This document shows, piece after piece, positions 44,393 through 54,577 of a stretch of DNA of 64,000 nt (its first letter is position 1; every line of letters starts with the position of its first letter). Source of the stretch: JACPYM01 sp031423495 (lineage in GTDB: Bacteria > Acidobacteriota > Blastocatellia > RBC074); NCBI GenBank assembly GCA_031423495.1, contig JANPFP010000259.1, positions 1-64,000 on the forward strand, written 5' to 3'. Below the pieces are notes generated by a model that was given only the letters and a program-made list of their open reading frames with translations, was not told where the DNA came from and made no database searches. A program made the translations under genes and the position numbers.

Positions 44393-45688
44393 ATGCAAAA
44401 AATTCCCTCTGGTGTCCCTGTGACTTCGCCGGTCTTTTACGGCTACTGGATCGTCGCCGTCTCTACGTTGGCGATGATGCTGTCTAATGGTTTCTCGATT
44501 GGCGGGTTACCTGCTTTTTACCCTGAGATGCTCAAAGAAATGGGCGGATTAGGACAAGCTCCCAGCATTGCCTTTGCCAGCGCCACCACTTTTGTTTTAT
44601 CTGGTTTGCTGTCGCCCTTTGCCGGAAATTTATTGCGCCGGATTAACTTAAAAGTATTCATGAGCATTGGCTGTGTATTATTGGGTGCGGGGTTGTTGTT
44701 ATATGCAAACGCTTTGGTCAGGCCGCAGATTTATGCCGCGCACGTGTTGTTCGGTTTAACGCTTTGCTTCGTCAGCCTGATTCCCAATATGGTGCTGATG
44801 TCTAATTGGTTTCGTAAGCAACGAGGTACAGCCATCGGAATCGTTGTTACCGGCACTAGCTTAGGCACGGTGTTTATTCCGATGATCGCCAGCCCTTTGA
44901 TTCGTAACTATGGTTGGCGTAACGCGATGTTAGCAATGAGCGCCAGCGTGTGGGTGCTTTTATTACCAGCGATCTGGTTGATTGTTAAAGTCTATCCGCA
45001 AGAGGTTGGGCAATTGCCAGATGGCGAAACGCAAGTTGAGGAAGTTTCGTCAACTCCGCCTGCCCCTGAAACCTTACCGGGAATAACGCTTAATGAGGCT
45101 TTGCGCTCGCCGCTTTTCTGGATATTTTCTGTCTGCGCGATGATGTTGTTTTACGCGATTTTGTCAGTCGTTCAACAACTCATCGTATTTCTTACATCTT
45201 CGCATATTGGTATGTCCGGCGATCAGGCACGATGGGTGCAATCGCTGATGGGCATTGCCAGCATCGGAGGCAAATTATTATTCGGAGTCGCCAGCGATAA
45301 ATGGTCGCGTCCGAAAGTGAATGCTATTTGTTGTGCCATTCTCGCGTTAGGTTGTTTAATGCTGCCCTTCTTGAATTCAGAGAATGCGACGACTTTCGCC
45401 GTGTTATTCGGGCTAGGTTACGGCGGCGCTTTTGTCACTATTCAATTGCTGGTGGCGGAGTGTTTTGGCTTACGTGATCTGGGGCGGATTATTGCCTGCA
45501 TTGCCGTCATCGAAACTGCCGGAGGCGCGTTAGGCAACATAATTACCGGTGAGATCGCACGTCGTGCAGGATCATATGTGATAGCTTATTACGGCGTGAT
45601 TATTGCGAGCTTCATTTCTTTTATTGCCGGGTTGTTACTGGTCAAGAGCATGTCCTCGCATAATGCTAAATTAGCAGCGAATCAATAG
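44393..45688 (+). CDS. MFS transporter, OFA/monocarboxylate-like
   Basis: A 431-aa major-facilitator protein with about 12 transmembrane helices. FYGYWIVAVSTLAMMLSNGF at the start, SNWFRKQRGTAIGIVVTGTS before helix 5 and GKLLFGVASDKWSRPK in the loop between helices 8 and 9 match the oxalate/formate antiporter and monocarboxylate groups. The ATG at 44393 is chosen over a TTG two codons earlier. It follows the cyclic amidohydrolase by 165 bp and probably imports that operon's substrate or exports an acid product. Confidence 0.9.
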   Translation: MQKIPSGVPVTSPVFYGYWIVAVSTLAMMLSNGFSIGGLPAFYPEMLKEMGGLGQAPSIAFASATTFVLSGLLSPFAGNLLRRINLKVFMSIGCVLLGAGLLLYANALVRPQIYAAHVLFGLTLCFVSLIPNMVLMSNWFRKQRGTAIGIVVTGTSLGTVFIPMIASPLIRNYGWRNAMLAMSASVWVLLLPAIWLIVKVYPQEVGQLPDGETQVEEVSSTPPAPETLPGITLNEALRSPLFWIFSVCAMMLFYAILSVVQQLIVFLTSSHIGMSGDQARWVQSLMGIASIGGKLLFGVASDKWSRPKVNAICCAILALGCLMLPFLNSENATTFAVLFGLGYGGAFVTIQLLVAECFGLRDLGRIIACIAVIETAGGALGNIITGEIARRAGSYVIAYYGVIIASFISFIAGLLLVKSMSSHNAKLAANQ

Positions 45689-45732
45689 CATTTTGCGTAG
45701 TGGAAGCCGCCGGCTAAAGTTTGAAGAGCCAA

Positions 45733-48700
45733 CTAAAGTTTGAAAAGTACTATACCTTGAGGGGTAAGCCGCACCGGGCCAAGCAGGCCAGCGGGTAAGA
45801 GCGGATGCTTGAGGTCAAGTTGCTGCCAGGCGTTAGTTCCCAGCCTGTAACCTTCAGCTTGTTTTTTATAACGATTCTTCAGCGCAGCGGGTAAGTCAGG
45901 CGTAGCTTGCAAGCCTGCCACGTGGTTATGCAAAGTATTGGTGACAGAAATTCGCAACAAATTCTCTCCTTTTTTTAACTCACGAGTTACGTCAAAATCG
46001 TAAGGTTGCATCCAGCGCACGCCAATCCGTTTTTGGTTGAGCGTAACCTCGGCTGTTTCTGATACTTTTCCTAGCTCTAAAATCCAGCGCACATCTTCCG
46101 GCATATTTTCAGGTGACATCGTAAAGGCAATCTCATAAACGGCCTCGCCGGATAAGTGTCTCATCTCATCATTGTCTGTCCACGAGTTTAACTCAGTTAG
46201 TTCTTTCGTTACGCGGGGGAATCGCACTCCTTCGGCGGTGACAGTCCAAGTACCACGAATAGGTATCGCTAGCGGTAAGGCCGGTACCCAAGCCCGTAAG
46301 GTGCGGCGGCTCATTCCTTGCGCCACCACGACGGAATGCTCGCCTTCTCGCGTGGCATAAGCAATGATGCCGTCAGGGCGAATGGTTTCGATGACTGACA
46401 GATCAGTGCGTGTGACATAGGCCGGCGGCACGTTAGGTTGAAAAATGAGAAATAATGAATCCCAGGGAGATAACGTCAGCGGGATTTCAGTGCGTGTCAT
46501 CGTCGTGCGATATTCAGGCAGTTGCTTAACCTGACCTGACATTGCATCCCAAATATCTACGCGCTTGCCGGTTATTCTGAAACTCAATGTTGTTGATATT
46601 TTTTCTGGCTGCAAATTGGTCAAGAAATAAATATCTTTATTGCCTGATCTTCGGTGAATAAACGTAAGGCCGTCGCTTTGTGCGTCGTCGGGTAAGGAAA
46701 CATCAGGCGAAATGATTTCACGCAGTATTTCCAGCAGCTTTCGTTGCGGCGCGGTGACCAAGGCGGTTTTGCTGTAAGGCTGCTCCTGTGGGTTGAACGG
46801 CGACTCGCTGATTTTATATTCCGGCAGAAAATGTACGTTGCGATTGCGTGGGTTAAATAATTTGCGGACGATTGCTGAGAGTAAGGCATCTTGTAACAAG
46901 ACAGCGGCTTGCAAGCCTCCAGCCTGACGAGGTAATTGATCGACCGCAATGACAATTCCGCCGGTTAAGGCAAAGGCTTCGATGCGTCGCATGGTTGCAA
47001 GCGGAACAACCGCAGCTTTGGGAAGAATCAGGATTCGATATTTATGCTGATTTATTTTTAGCTCGCCTGCCTCAGTTACTTCGGTGTGGTTTTGCAGCAA
47101 GTCATCATTTATCAAATCGTAATCATACCCATTCGCCACCAACGTCTTGGGCAAGTTGCCATAAGGTTGAGTGCTTGGGGCCATGCCAAAAATAACGCGC
47201 TCTGACCACATCGTCGCTTGCGGCAAATAAATCAATATGTCAGCAACTAATTGGCCTTGTCTCAGCAACCAGCAACTGCGGCTGACGTAATCACTCAAGC
47301 CGCGATAATGCTTGAACCAGGGCATCCAGGGTTGTATGCGATTGCCCCACGGCAAATCGCGTTCGGGTACGACCTCCAGTTCTTCAGAATAAGTCCAGCC
47401 GTGATTAACAATTTGAGTTACTCCGTCACGAAAATAGGCGTCGGTGGCGCGCTTCATTTCTTCTAGCGTCGTGCGATAACGCTCCGAGTGTAAAAACTTA
47501 TAGGCTTGAGCCGAAACAATTTCGCGGCCATAAAATTTAGCGCCTGACACCGTCGCTTTAAGCGGGTCAGCTATCGTTTCAAAACGGGCGGTAGTGGTTT
47601 CAGTTACAGGTTGAGGTGACAGCCCGGCGGCTTCGATCAGCTCAGTGGCGAAGCCATAGTTTGGTTGAATGCGAGCCTGCATTTTATTGGCTTTGCACCA
47701 AGCGGTGAACTCGGCGTAATAAGTTTCTTTCCCCAGTTGATGCAAAAATTCATTCACGTCATATCGAATGCGCGATGTGATAGTTCCCGCATCCTGCCAA
47801 AGCACGGGCAGATAGCGTGTCAGGTCATATCCCTTGCGCCGATTAAAATCGGCGAGCAGATTGTTACTCCAAAGCAGGCAATCAGGCAAAGGCGCAATTT
47901 CGAAGCTATCCGCAAAAAACGAATGGATAGCTGTGCCTAAATACTTGCCGAGTTTTTTTGCGAAAATACCGCCAAGGTGACTCACGTAATTACGCATTGC
48001 CTGCGGGTTGAAATGGTCTACGCAATAATTCAACGGTTCGAAGTTTTGGGCAGAGTTAAGTTGGCCGGTGTATTGCAGCCGGAAAATGCCAATTCGCCAG
48101 CGACCGACGGGGACTTCCCAACGTAAACGGTTATTAGCAACATTGGGCGTAATCACGGTCAGCGTATCTTCTTTAAGTTTTTGGTTATCAACATGCGCAG
48201 CCACGACCGCAATGATTTGCCCTTGATCGGCGGCTTGCCACGGGATTTGGCCGTCTAATAAATTCCCCGCCACGCTTTGCGGTTGAGTTACTTTGAACGC
48301 CGGTAATTCAGTGTCAATTGATTGAGGGCCAGTTACTTCTAACCAAACGGGTGCGAGGCATTTGCTACGCTCTGTTACCGGAGCCCAGAATCCGCCGAAA
48401 TTCTGCCCTGCGCCGAAAGCTAGCGAGACTGATATGTCTAGCAATTTGGCTCGCTCGGCGGTGAACTGAATCATCTTAAAGAAATTGTCAGAAAGGTAAG
48501 GCAGGTTACCTTTTTCGTACCATTGCCACGAACTAACAATTTCGACGCCGCCGATGCCAGCGGCTTTCATGACGGTAAGCTGGGCTTGTATTCCTTCTTT
48601 ACTGACGGCATTGCCGGGCCACCACCAACGAGTATGCGGGCGACAGTCGCGCGGTGGGTTTTTCCAGCCAGTCATCAATGAGTCGGCGACGGGTGGCGGA

Positions 48701-48774
48701 TTGATTTGTGGGATGAGAGACAAACCCAGAATTCCACCGGACTGTTCGAGAAAATTGCGACGGGTAAGCGACAT
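45733..48774 (-). CDS. Glycoside hydrolase GH106-like (alpha-L-rhamnosidase family), Tat-exported
   Basis: A 1013-aa secreted glycoside hydrolase. The start at 48774 places a Tat motif (TRRNFLEQSGGILGL) at the N-terminus; a further ATG at 48834 has no better ribosome-binding site. The RPHTRWWWPGNAVSKEGIQ opening, AGIGGVEIVSSWQW, FFADSFEI, RIQPNYGFATELIEAAG and a C-terminal sugar-binding beta-sandwich (LELGKVSETAEVTLNQKRIG) match the GH106 rhamnosidase group. It is divergent from an Oar-like TonB receptor, a layout expected for a rhamnose-rich polysaccharide utilisation locus. Confidence 0.87.
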   Translation of the reverse strand: MSLTRRNFLEQSGGILGLSLIPQINPPPVADSLMTGWKNPPRDCRPHTRWWWPGNAVSKEGIQAQLTVMKAAGIGGVEIVSSWQWYEKGNLPYLSDNFFKMIQFTAERAKLLDISVSLAFGAGQNFGGFWAPVTERSKCLAPVWLEVTGPQSIDTELPAFKVTQPQSVAGNLLDGQIPWQAADQGQIIAVVAAHVDNQKLKEDTLTVITPNVANNRLRWEVPVGRWRIGIFRLQYTGQLNSAQNFEPLNYCVDHFNPQAMRNYVSHLGGIFAKKLGKYLGTAIHSFFADSFEIAPLPDCLLWSNNLLADFNRRKGYDLTRYLPVLWQDAGTITSRIRYDVNEFLHQLGKETYYAEFTAWCKANKMQARIQPNYGFATELIEAAGLSPQPVTETTTARFETIADPLKATVSGAKFYGREIVSAQAYKFLHSERYRTTLEEMKRATDAYFRDGVTQIVNHGWTYSEELEVVPERDLPWGNRIQPWMPWFKHYRGLSDYVSRSCWLLRQGQLVADILIYLPQATMWSERVIFGMAPSTQPYGNLPKTLVANGYDYDLINDDLLQNHTEVTEAGELKINQHKYRILILPKAAVVPLATMRRIEAFALTGGIVIAVDQLPRQAGGLQAAVLLQDALLSAIVRKLFNPRNRNVHFLPEYKISESPFNPQEQPYSKTALVTAPQRKLLEILREIISPDVSLPDDAQSDGLTFIHRRSGNKDIYFLTNLQPEKISTTLSFRITGKRVDIWDAMSGQVKQLPEYRTTMTRTEIPLTLSPWDSLFLIFQPNVPPAYVTRTDLSVIETIRPDGIIAYATREGEHSVVVAQGMSRRTLRAWVPALPLAIPIRGTWTVTAEGVRFPRVTKELTELNSWTDNDEMRHLSGEAVYEIAFTMSPENMPEDVRWILELGKVSETAEVTLNQKRIGVRWMQPYDFDVTRELKKGENLLRISVTNTLHNHVAGLQATPDLPAALKNRYKKQAEGYRLGTNAWQQLDLKHPLLPAGLLGPVRLTPQGIVLFKL

Positions 48775-49029
48775 AGTCAAAAGGGAATCAATCTCAAGGG
48801 CAATGGTTTCGGGCAATTCTGCTTTGCAATTCATCAAGCGGTTTATCTATACTGCCTGCACGATTGGTATTAAACACATTACAACAAATAACGCATTCCC
48901 GCGAAATTAGCTTTGCAATCTATACAAGACCGACAGCTTGGCTGGGAGAAAATTCAGACAATCAACCTGATTCAATCAACCAGCACGCCTGATTCACCTC
49001 AGGCTTGCCCAACAGAAGGAGTTACTTTT

Positions 49030-52000
49030 ATGAGAACATTAAGCAAGATGGTCTCGGCAGGTTTGCTCTTGTGCGCAGTCCTTTTAATGACTGCGACGAG
49101 CTTTGCCCAGACCTACACCGCGACGTTGACTGGCACGGTGACTGACCCGCAAGGCGCGTCAGTCCCTGATGCTAAAGTCATCGCCACCAATCAAGGAACC
49201 AAACTCGAATACACGGCGAAAACCAGTGATTCGGGCATTTATACCATTCCGTTTTTGCCGGTAGGCGTCTACGTCATCAGTGCCGAAAAAAGCGGATTCA
49301 AAAAACTTGCTTCGAACGACATCAAACTCGAAGTCAACCAGATCGCGCGCGTCAATCTTGAATTGACGGTTGGACAAGTGAGCGAAATCGTCAACGTGCA
49401 AGATATTGCGCCGGTTTTGCAAACTGAAAACGTAACAGTCGGCAGCGTCATTACGGGACAGACCGCGACGAACCTGCCGCTCAACGGACGCAACTTTCAA
49501 CAACTCGTATTGCTCGTGCCGGGCGCGGTGACGCCGAATCCGGGTGCTTTCACTGGCGCAGGACAAGGTGCGCAAGGCCGTCCTTACGTGAACGGTAACC
49601 GCGAACAGGGCAATGCGTTTTTGCTCGACGGCATTCCAGTGGACGAAACGATTGATAACCGCATCGGCTACAAGCCCAACGTAGACGCGCTGGCTGAGTT
49701 TCGCGTTGAAACCAGCAACTCGTCTTCCGAGTTCGGCAACGTGACAGGCGCGACGATCAACGCGACGCACAAATCCGGTACGAATCAAATTCACGGCAAC
49801 GTCTTCGAGTTTTTGCGCAACGACAAGTTCGACGCGAACTCGTGGGCGAACAATCGCACGCAATTTAGGCAACCAGATGGGACTATCACTGCGGCACCGA
49901 AACAGAAGCTGCGCCGCAATGTATTTGGCGGCACGATTGGCGGTCCAATTATTAAAGAGAAGATTTTCTTCTTTGGTGATTTCCAAGGCACTGAAGAGCG
50001 CACGGGTGGCGGCGCTTTACGCACGGTTCCTCTTGCTGCCTGGCGCACGGGGAACTTGTCTGACATTGCCACCCCCATTCGCGATCCTAGAACTTGCACC
50101 AACCCGACAGTCATAACGACTTGCCAGCAATTCGCCGGTAACATCATTCCGGCGGCTCGCATCGTGAATCCGGCAGCCCGCGCCCTGTTTGCTGACACCA
50201 CGCTATATCCATTGCCCAATGCTGCGGGCATTGCGAATAATTACGTGACGTCCTTTGCGAATTTCGTCGGCGGGTATCAGTTCTCCGGCAAAATTGATGC
50301 GCGCTTGTCTGAAAAAGACAATCTCTCAGCGCGCTATTATTTTGGGGATTACGAGCAAGGCGTCGTGAAAACAGCGTTGCCCACCGACATTTCGGGTACC
50401 AGCTTCAGTCGTCCGCAAGGCATAGTGTTCAACTGGACGCGCAACATCGGTTCGACCATCGTCAATGAAGCCCGCATCGGCATGAGCCGCGCGACTTTCA
50501 TCGGCACCGTAGGCGACCCGAATAATATCGGCAACGGCAACAGCAAGCTCGGCATTCCGGGCAGTCAGGCTGTGCCGGGTTTCAGCAACATCCAAATAAC
50601 TGGGACAGGTGGTATAGGTACAGCCGCAGTCACGGAAGTGAATGCCACTAACACGTTCCTTTACGGCGACAATCTGACGCTGGTCAAAGGCCGTCAGACA
50701 TTCAAAATGGGCGGTCAATGGCTACGTTATCAGCAGAACCGTTTTTACCCTGGTAACAATGGTTTGCTCGGCCTTTTCCAATACACGGGACAATACACGG
50801 GCAACGGTTTTGCCGACTTCCTGCTAGATCAACTCACGCGCAAAGGCGTAGGTAACACGGGCGGAACCAACCCTGGCACGTGGGGACATCGCCAAAATCG
50901 CATCGGTGTCTTCTTTCAGGATGACGTGAAAGTAAGGAACAACCTCACGCTCAATCTGGGCATGCGTTGGGAATACACTTCGCCCGTTATCGAAATCAAT
51001 GACCGTCAGTCGAATTTCGACATTACGACGGGACGCCAGCTGTTTGCGGGACGTGATGGCAACAGTCGCGCGCTTTACAAACCCTTCAAGAAAGGTTTCG
51101 AACCGCGCGTCGGTTTTGCCTGGACGCCTGACATGTTCAAGAACAAGCTGGTAGTTCGGGCCGGTTACGGCATTACGCAGTATATGGAAGGCACAGGAGC
51201 CAACCTGCGCTTGCCGTTGAATCCGCCTTTCTTTGCCGAAGCTGACGTCACCTTTGACACCACTTCTGGCCCAGGTTCGATTGCGCGCGGTTTCACCGAC
51301 GTGATCGTACGCAATCAGGTCGCGGGCATCATCCGCATCTGGAACCCCGATCTTCGTCCGCAATTCACGCAACAATGGAATCTCACGCTGGAATATCAGG
51401 TTTTCAACTCCAGTTCCGTGTCGGTAGCTTATGTCGGCAACAAAGCTACGCATCTGGTGGCTCCGGCTGATTTCAATCAGGCGTTGCCCGGCACAGGCCC
51501 CGTAGCCTCTTGGTTGCCGTTGCAACAACGCCGCCCGTTATATCGCTTCACGAACTTGCAAGCCGTGACCGCGATTGGCGGAACTGATTCTTATGGCAAT
51601 AGCAATTACAACGGATTGCAGATGAGCTATCGCCAACGGTTCGCGAAAGGGCTGGAATTCCTAGCTTCTTACACTTACAGCAAGACGTTGACCGATAACA
51701 TCGGCTATTACGGCAGCGGCGGTGGTGTCGCGGGCTTGTCCTTCTATCAGCGCAATTTCTATGACCGCCAAGCTGATTATGGACGCGCCTTCTTTGACGC
51801 ACGTAACGTGTTTAGCTGGGCTGGCACTTATGAAATCCCTGTCGGCAAAGGACGTTCATTGGCGAGTAAATTACATCCGGCGCTGAATGCAGTCGTGGGT
51901 GGCTGGAACGTGAATAGCATCGTGAGCATTCGTTCGGGCTTCCCGATTTCGATTCGGGCAAACGACAACTCGCAACAAGCGCCTCGCGGCGGCGGCTTCC

Positions 52001-52386
52001 CCAATATCGTGGCGGGCACAGACCCCTATAACTCTGATGGCTTGCGCCGTGCATTATCGAACGTCGCTACCGATGGTGGCTATTTCAATCCCGCTGCTTT
52101 CACCTTGCCTACCGCCGGTACCTTCGGGAACGCGGGCGTTGGCATTGTGTCAGCTACGGGTTTTTCCAATATTGATTTCGGGATTGGAAAGAATTTTTCT
52201 CTTACTGAACGTTATCGTTTAGCCTTCCGCGCTGATTTCTTCAACATGCCGAATCATCCGAATTTCGCACCGCCCAATGTCAATTGGAGCGACACCGCGA
52301 ATTTCGGCAAGATCACCAATACGCTTGGTGGCGGTACGGCAGCCGGTGCGCGCAATTTAGAGTTCTCGCTGAAGCTTTTCTTCTAG
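49030..52386 (+). CDS. TonB-dependent receptor, Oar-like, with carboxypeptidase-regulatory-like domain
   Basis: A 1118-aa outer-membrane receptor of the same architecture as the one at 402. AAGGAG precedes the chosen ATG at 49030; the product begins with a Sec signal peptide ending TSFAQ. A regulatory-like domain (TGTVTDPQGASVPDAKVI), a plug region with LPLNGRNFQQLVLLVPG and a long barrel ending FSLKLFF follow. With the divergent GH106-like enzyme it probably takes up products of polysaccharide hydrolysis. It ends at a strong terminator. Confidence 0.92.
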   Translation: MRTLSKMVSAGLLLCAVLLMTATSFAQTYTATLTGTVTDPQGASVPDAKVIATNQGTKLEYTAKTSDSGIYTIPFLPVGVYVISAEKSGFKKLASNDIKLEVNQIARVNLELTVGQVSEIVNVQDIAPVLQTENVTVGSVITGQTATNLPLNGRNFQQLVLLVPGAVTPNPGAFTGAGQGAQGRPYVNGNREQGNAFLLDGIPVDETIDNRIGYKPNVDALAEFRVETSNSSSEFGNVTGATINATHKSGTNQIHGNVFEFLRNDKFDANSWANNRTQFRQPDGTITAAPKQKLRRNVFGGTIGGPIIKEKIFFFGDFQGTEERTGGGALRTVPLAAWRTGNLSDIATPIRDPRTCTNPTVITTCQQFAGNIIPAARIVNPAARALFADTTLYPLPNAAGIANNYVTSFANFVGGYQFSGKIDARLSEKDNLSARYYFGDYEQGVVKTALPTDISGTSFSRPQGIVFNWTRNIGSTIVNEARIGMSRATFIGTVGDPNNIGNGNSKLGIPGSQAVPGFSNIQITGTGGIGTAAVTEVNATNTFLYGDNLTLVKGRQTFKMGGQWLRYQQNRFYPGNNGLLGLFQYTGQYTGNGFADFLLDQLTRKGVGNTGGTNPGTWGHRQNRIGVFFQDDVKVRNNLTLNLGMRWEYTSPVIEINDRQSNFDITTGRQLFAGRDGNSRALYKPFKKGFEPRVGFAWTPDMFKNKLVVRAGYGITQYMEGTGANLRLPLNPPFFAEADVTFDTTSGPGSIARGFTDVIVRNQVAGIIRIWNPDLRPQFTQQWNLTLEYQVFNSSSVSVAYVGNKATHLVAPADFNQALPGTGPVASWLPLQQRRPLYRFTNLQAVTAIGGTDSYGNSNYNGLQMSYRQRFAKGLEFLASYTYSKTLTDNIGYYGSGGGVAGLSFYQRNFYDRQADYGRAFFDARNVFSWAGTYEIPVGKGRSLASKLHPALNAVVGGWNVNSIVSIRSGFPISIRANDNSQQAPRGGGFPNIVAGTDPYNSDGLRRALSNVATDGGYFNPAAFTLPTAGTFGNAGVGIVSATGFSNIDFGIGKNFSLTERYRLAFRADFFNMPNHPNFAPPNVNWSDTANFGKITNTLGGGTAAGARNLEFSLKLFF

Positions 52387-52416
52387 GCGACAACTCATTG
52401 CATTGAGCTACTTGCG

Positions 52417-52450
52417 GGAGCGGACTCACAACGAGTCCGCTCCTTTTTTT
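52417..52450 (+). terminator. Rho-independent terminator after the second Oar-like receptor
   Basis: Perfect 11-bp stem GGAGCGGACTC (52417-52427) / GAGTCCGCTCC (52433-52443), 5-nt loop, followed by seven T residues (52444-52450). Confidence 0.93.
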
Positions 52451-52656
52451 AAGTTGGTTATTATTTTATGGGTGATCGGATTATCTCGCTCTTTTTGTTA
52501 CTTCGGTAACCTTCCATGAGCGAAAAGCCATAATTCGCTGTAACCACTCACCGGCTGTATTCTCATATGAAAACCGCTATAACGCGCAATACCATGCGCC
52601 TTTTATTCGCTATTGCGTATTGGCTCACACCACTTTCTTAATTCGACGATCACACT

Positions 52657-54564
52657 ATGTGCGGGATTGCAGGCATCGTTTCTCAATCAGGACACACAAC
52701 GGCAGCGCAAGTCATTCCGCTGAGAGACGCCTTGACCCATCGCGGCCCTGATGCGGCAGGCGTTTGGCCGAAAGACTTGAACGAGCCAGCCTATTGCGCG
52801 CTCGGCCATCGCCGCTTATCCATCATTGATTTATCTGAGGCTGGACGCCAGCCGATGTCTAATGCCAAGGGCACGGTATGGATTACGTTTAACGGCGAAA
52901 TTTATAACTATCAATCCTTACGCGCTGAACTCGAACAGCGCGGCTATCGCTTTCGCACCGGCACTGACACTGAAACGATTATTTATGCTTGGGAGTGTTG
53001 GGGGACGGATTGCGTCAAACATTTACGCGGGATGTTTGCGTTCGCTATTTGGGATGCGCCGCGCCGCCAGCTTTTTATCGCCCGTGACCGCATAGGCAAG
53101 AAGCCGCTTTTTTATACGCAACAGGGTGACCGCTTTCTTTTCGCCTCTGAATTGCAGGCGTTGCTGGCCGATGCGCAAACGCCGCGCACCATTAATAAGA
53201 TTGGCATAGATCGTTACCTGACGTTGGGTTATGTACCCGCACCTGACACAGCTTTTGCTGGCGTATACAAATTGCCGCCCGCGCATAGCCTGTTGCTGAA
53301 ACTCACACCCGCCGGATTCAGCCAAAGCCTCGAACGTTATTGGCAATTAGATTATTCGCCCAAACACAAGATGAGCGAGGCCGAAGCGCACGTCGCGTTG
53401 CGCGAGCAACTGACTGAAGCGACGCGCTTGCGGTTGATGAGCGACGTACCGTTAGGCGCGTTTTTGTCAGGCGGGATTGATTCGAGCATCGTCGTCGGAT
53501 TGATGGCGCAACTCAGTGGCGAACGAGTAAAAACGTTTTCGATTGGTTTTGCCGACGCCGCTTTTGATGAAACCGCGCACGCGCGCCGCATCGCAGAGAA
53601 ATGGAATACCGATCATCACGAATTCATCGTCAAGCCGCAGGCGCTCGACCTCTTGCCCAAACTCGTGCGCCATTACGGCGAACCCTATGCCGATTCGTCA
53701 GCCGTGCCGACTTATTACCTGACGCAATTGACGCGGCAACACGTCACGGTGGCGCTCAATGGCGATGGCGGCGACGAGAGCTTCGCGGGTTATGAACGTT
53801 ACTTCGGCAATCGCGTCGCCGAATGGATGCACGCGGTTCCTGGTGCTGCGTGGTTGGCGAAAAACCTTGGTCGTTGTTTGCCTGATTCGCTCCATCCGAA
53901 AAATCGATTGCGTACGGCGCAGCGCTTTCTGTCAGTGGCGACCATGCCGATGGCACAGCGTTACGCGCACTGGGTTGGCAACTTTCACGAAGCCGACAAG
54001 CTTGAACTTTATCAACGTGAATTCGCTGCGCAATTAAATGCGGAACCTCAGCCAGATTATCTCGCAACGCTGTTTGCGGCTTTGCCGGGCTATGACCCAG
54101 TGGACGCCGCTATGAGCGTTGACGTGCAATCATATTTGCCTTTCGACTTGCTGGTGAAAGTAGACATCGCCTCAATGGCGAACAGCCTCGAAGCGCGTTC
54201 GCCTTTTCTTGATCACGAAGTGATGGAATTCGCTGCGCGGTTGCCGTTGTCGCTCAAAGCGCCGGGGCTGAAGCAGAAAAATTTGCTCAAACAAGCCTTC
54301 GCCGATTTGTTGCCGCCCGCTAACGTCAACCGTCGCAAGATGGGTTTTGGCGTACCGCTCGGCGCATGGTTCCGTCACGAATTGCGCGATTTCACGCGCG
54401 ATGTGTTGTTGAGCCAGAGTGCGCGGCAGCGTAGCTTTTTCAACGCCTCAGTGATTGAGCGTTACGTCAACGAACATCAAAACGGCCAGGCCGATCACGC
54501 CTTTCGTTTATGGAATCTGTTGATGCTGGAGCTATGGTTGCAGGAATTCCGTCCGCGCCTTTGA
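52657..54564 (+). CDS. asnB: Glutamine-hydrolysing asparagine synthetase
   Basis: A 635-aa class-II glutamine amidotransferase fused to an ATP-pyrophosphatase domain. Met1 is followed by the glutaminase nucleophile Cys2 (MCGIAGIV); THRGPDAAG and NGEIYNYQSLR belong to the same domain. The synthetase domain has the PP-loop FLSGGIDSSIVVGLMA and a downstream GDGGDESFAGYERYFG. It makes asparagine from aspartate, glutamine and ATP, or a related amide; long AsnB forms of this type are frequent in exopolysaccharide clusters, where they may amidate sugar acids. The glycosyltransferase starts 13 bp later. Confidence 0.93.
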   Translation: MCGIAGIVSQSGHTTAAQVIPLRDALTHRGPDAAGVWPKDLNEPAYCALGHRRLSIIDLSEAGRQPMSNAKGTVWITFNGEIYNYQSLRAELEQRGYRFRTGTDTETIIYAWECWGTDCVKHLRGMFAFAIWDAPRRQLFIARDRIGKKPLFYTQQGDRFLFASELQALLADAQTPRTINKIGIDRYLTLGYVPAPDTAFAGVYKLPPAHSLLLKLTPAGFSQSLERYWQLDYSPKHKMSEAEAHVALREQLTEATRLRLMSDVPLGAFLSGGIDSSIVVGLMAQLSGERVKTFSIGFADAAFDETAHARRIAEKWNTDHHEFIVKPQALDLLPKLVRHYGEPYADSSAVPTYYLTQLTRQHVTVALNGDGGDESFAGYERYFGNRVAEWMHAVPGAAWLAKNLGRCLPDSLHPKNRLRTAQRFLSVATMPMAQRYAHWVGNFHEADKLELYQREFAAQLNAEPQPDYLATLFAALPGYDPVDAAMSVDVQSYLPFDLLVKVDIASMANSLEARSPFLDHEVMEFAARLPLSLKAPGLKQKNLLKQAFADLLPPANVNRRKMGFGVPLGAWFRHELRDFTRDVLLSQSARQRSFFNASVIERYVNEHQNGQADHAFRLWNLLMLELWLQEFRPRL

Positions 54565-54577
54565 CCTTTGTTTTCTT

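Noticed and set aside
52657..54564. Lasso-peptide cyclase role for the AsnB-like gene, given the HprK-like kinase nearby
   Set aside because: The protein has a full glutaminase domain with Cys2 and normal AsnB length, and no precursor or leader-peptide protease is visible next to it; the kinase is 7 kb away on the other strand.
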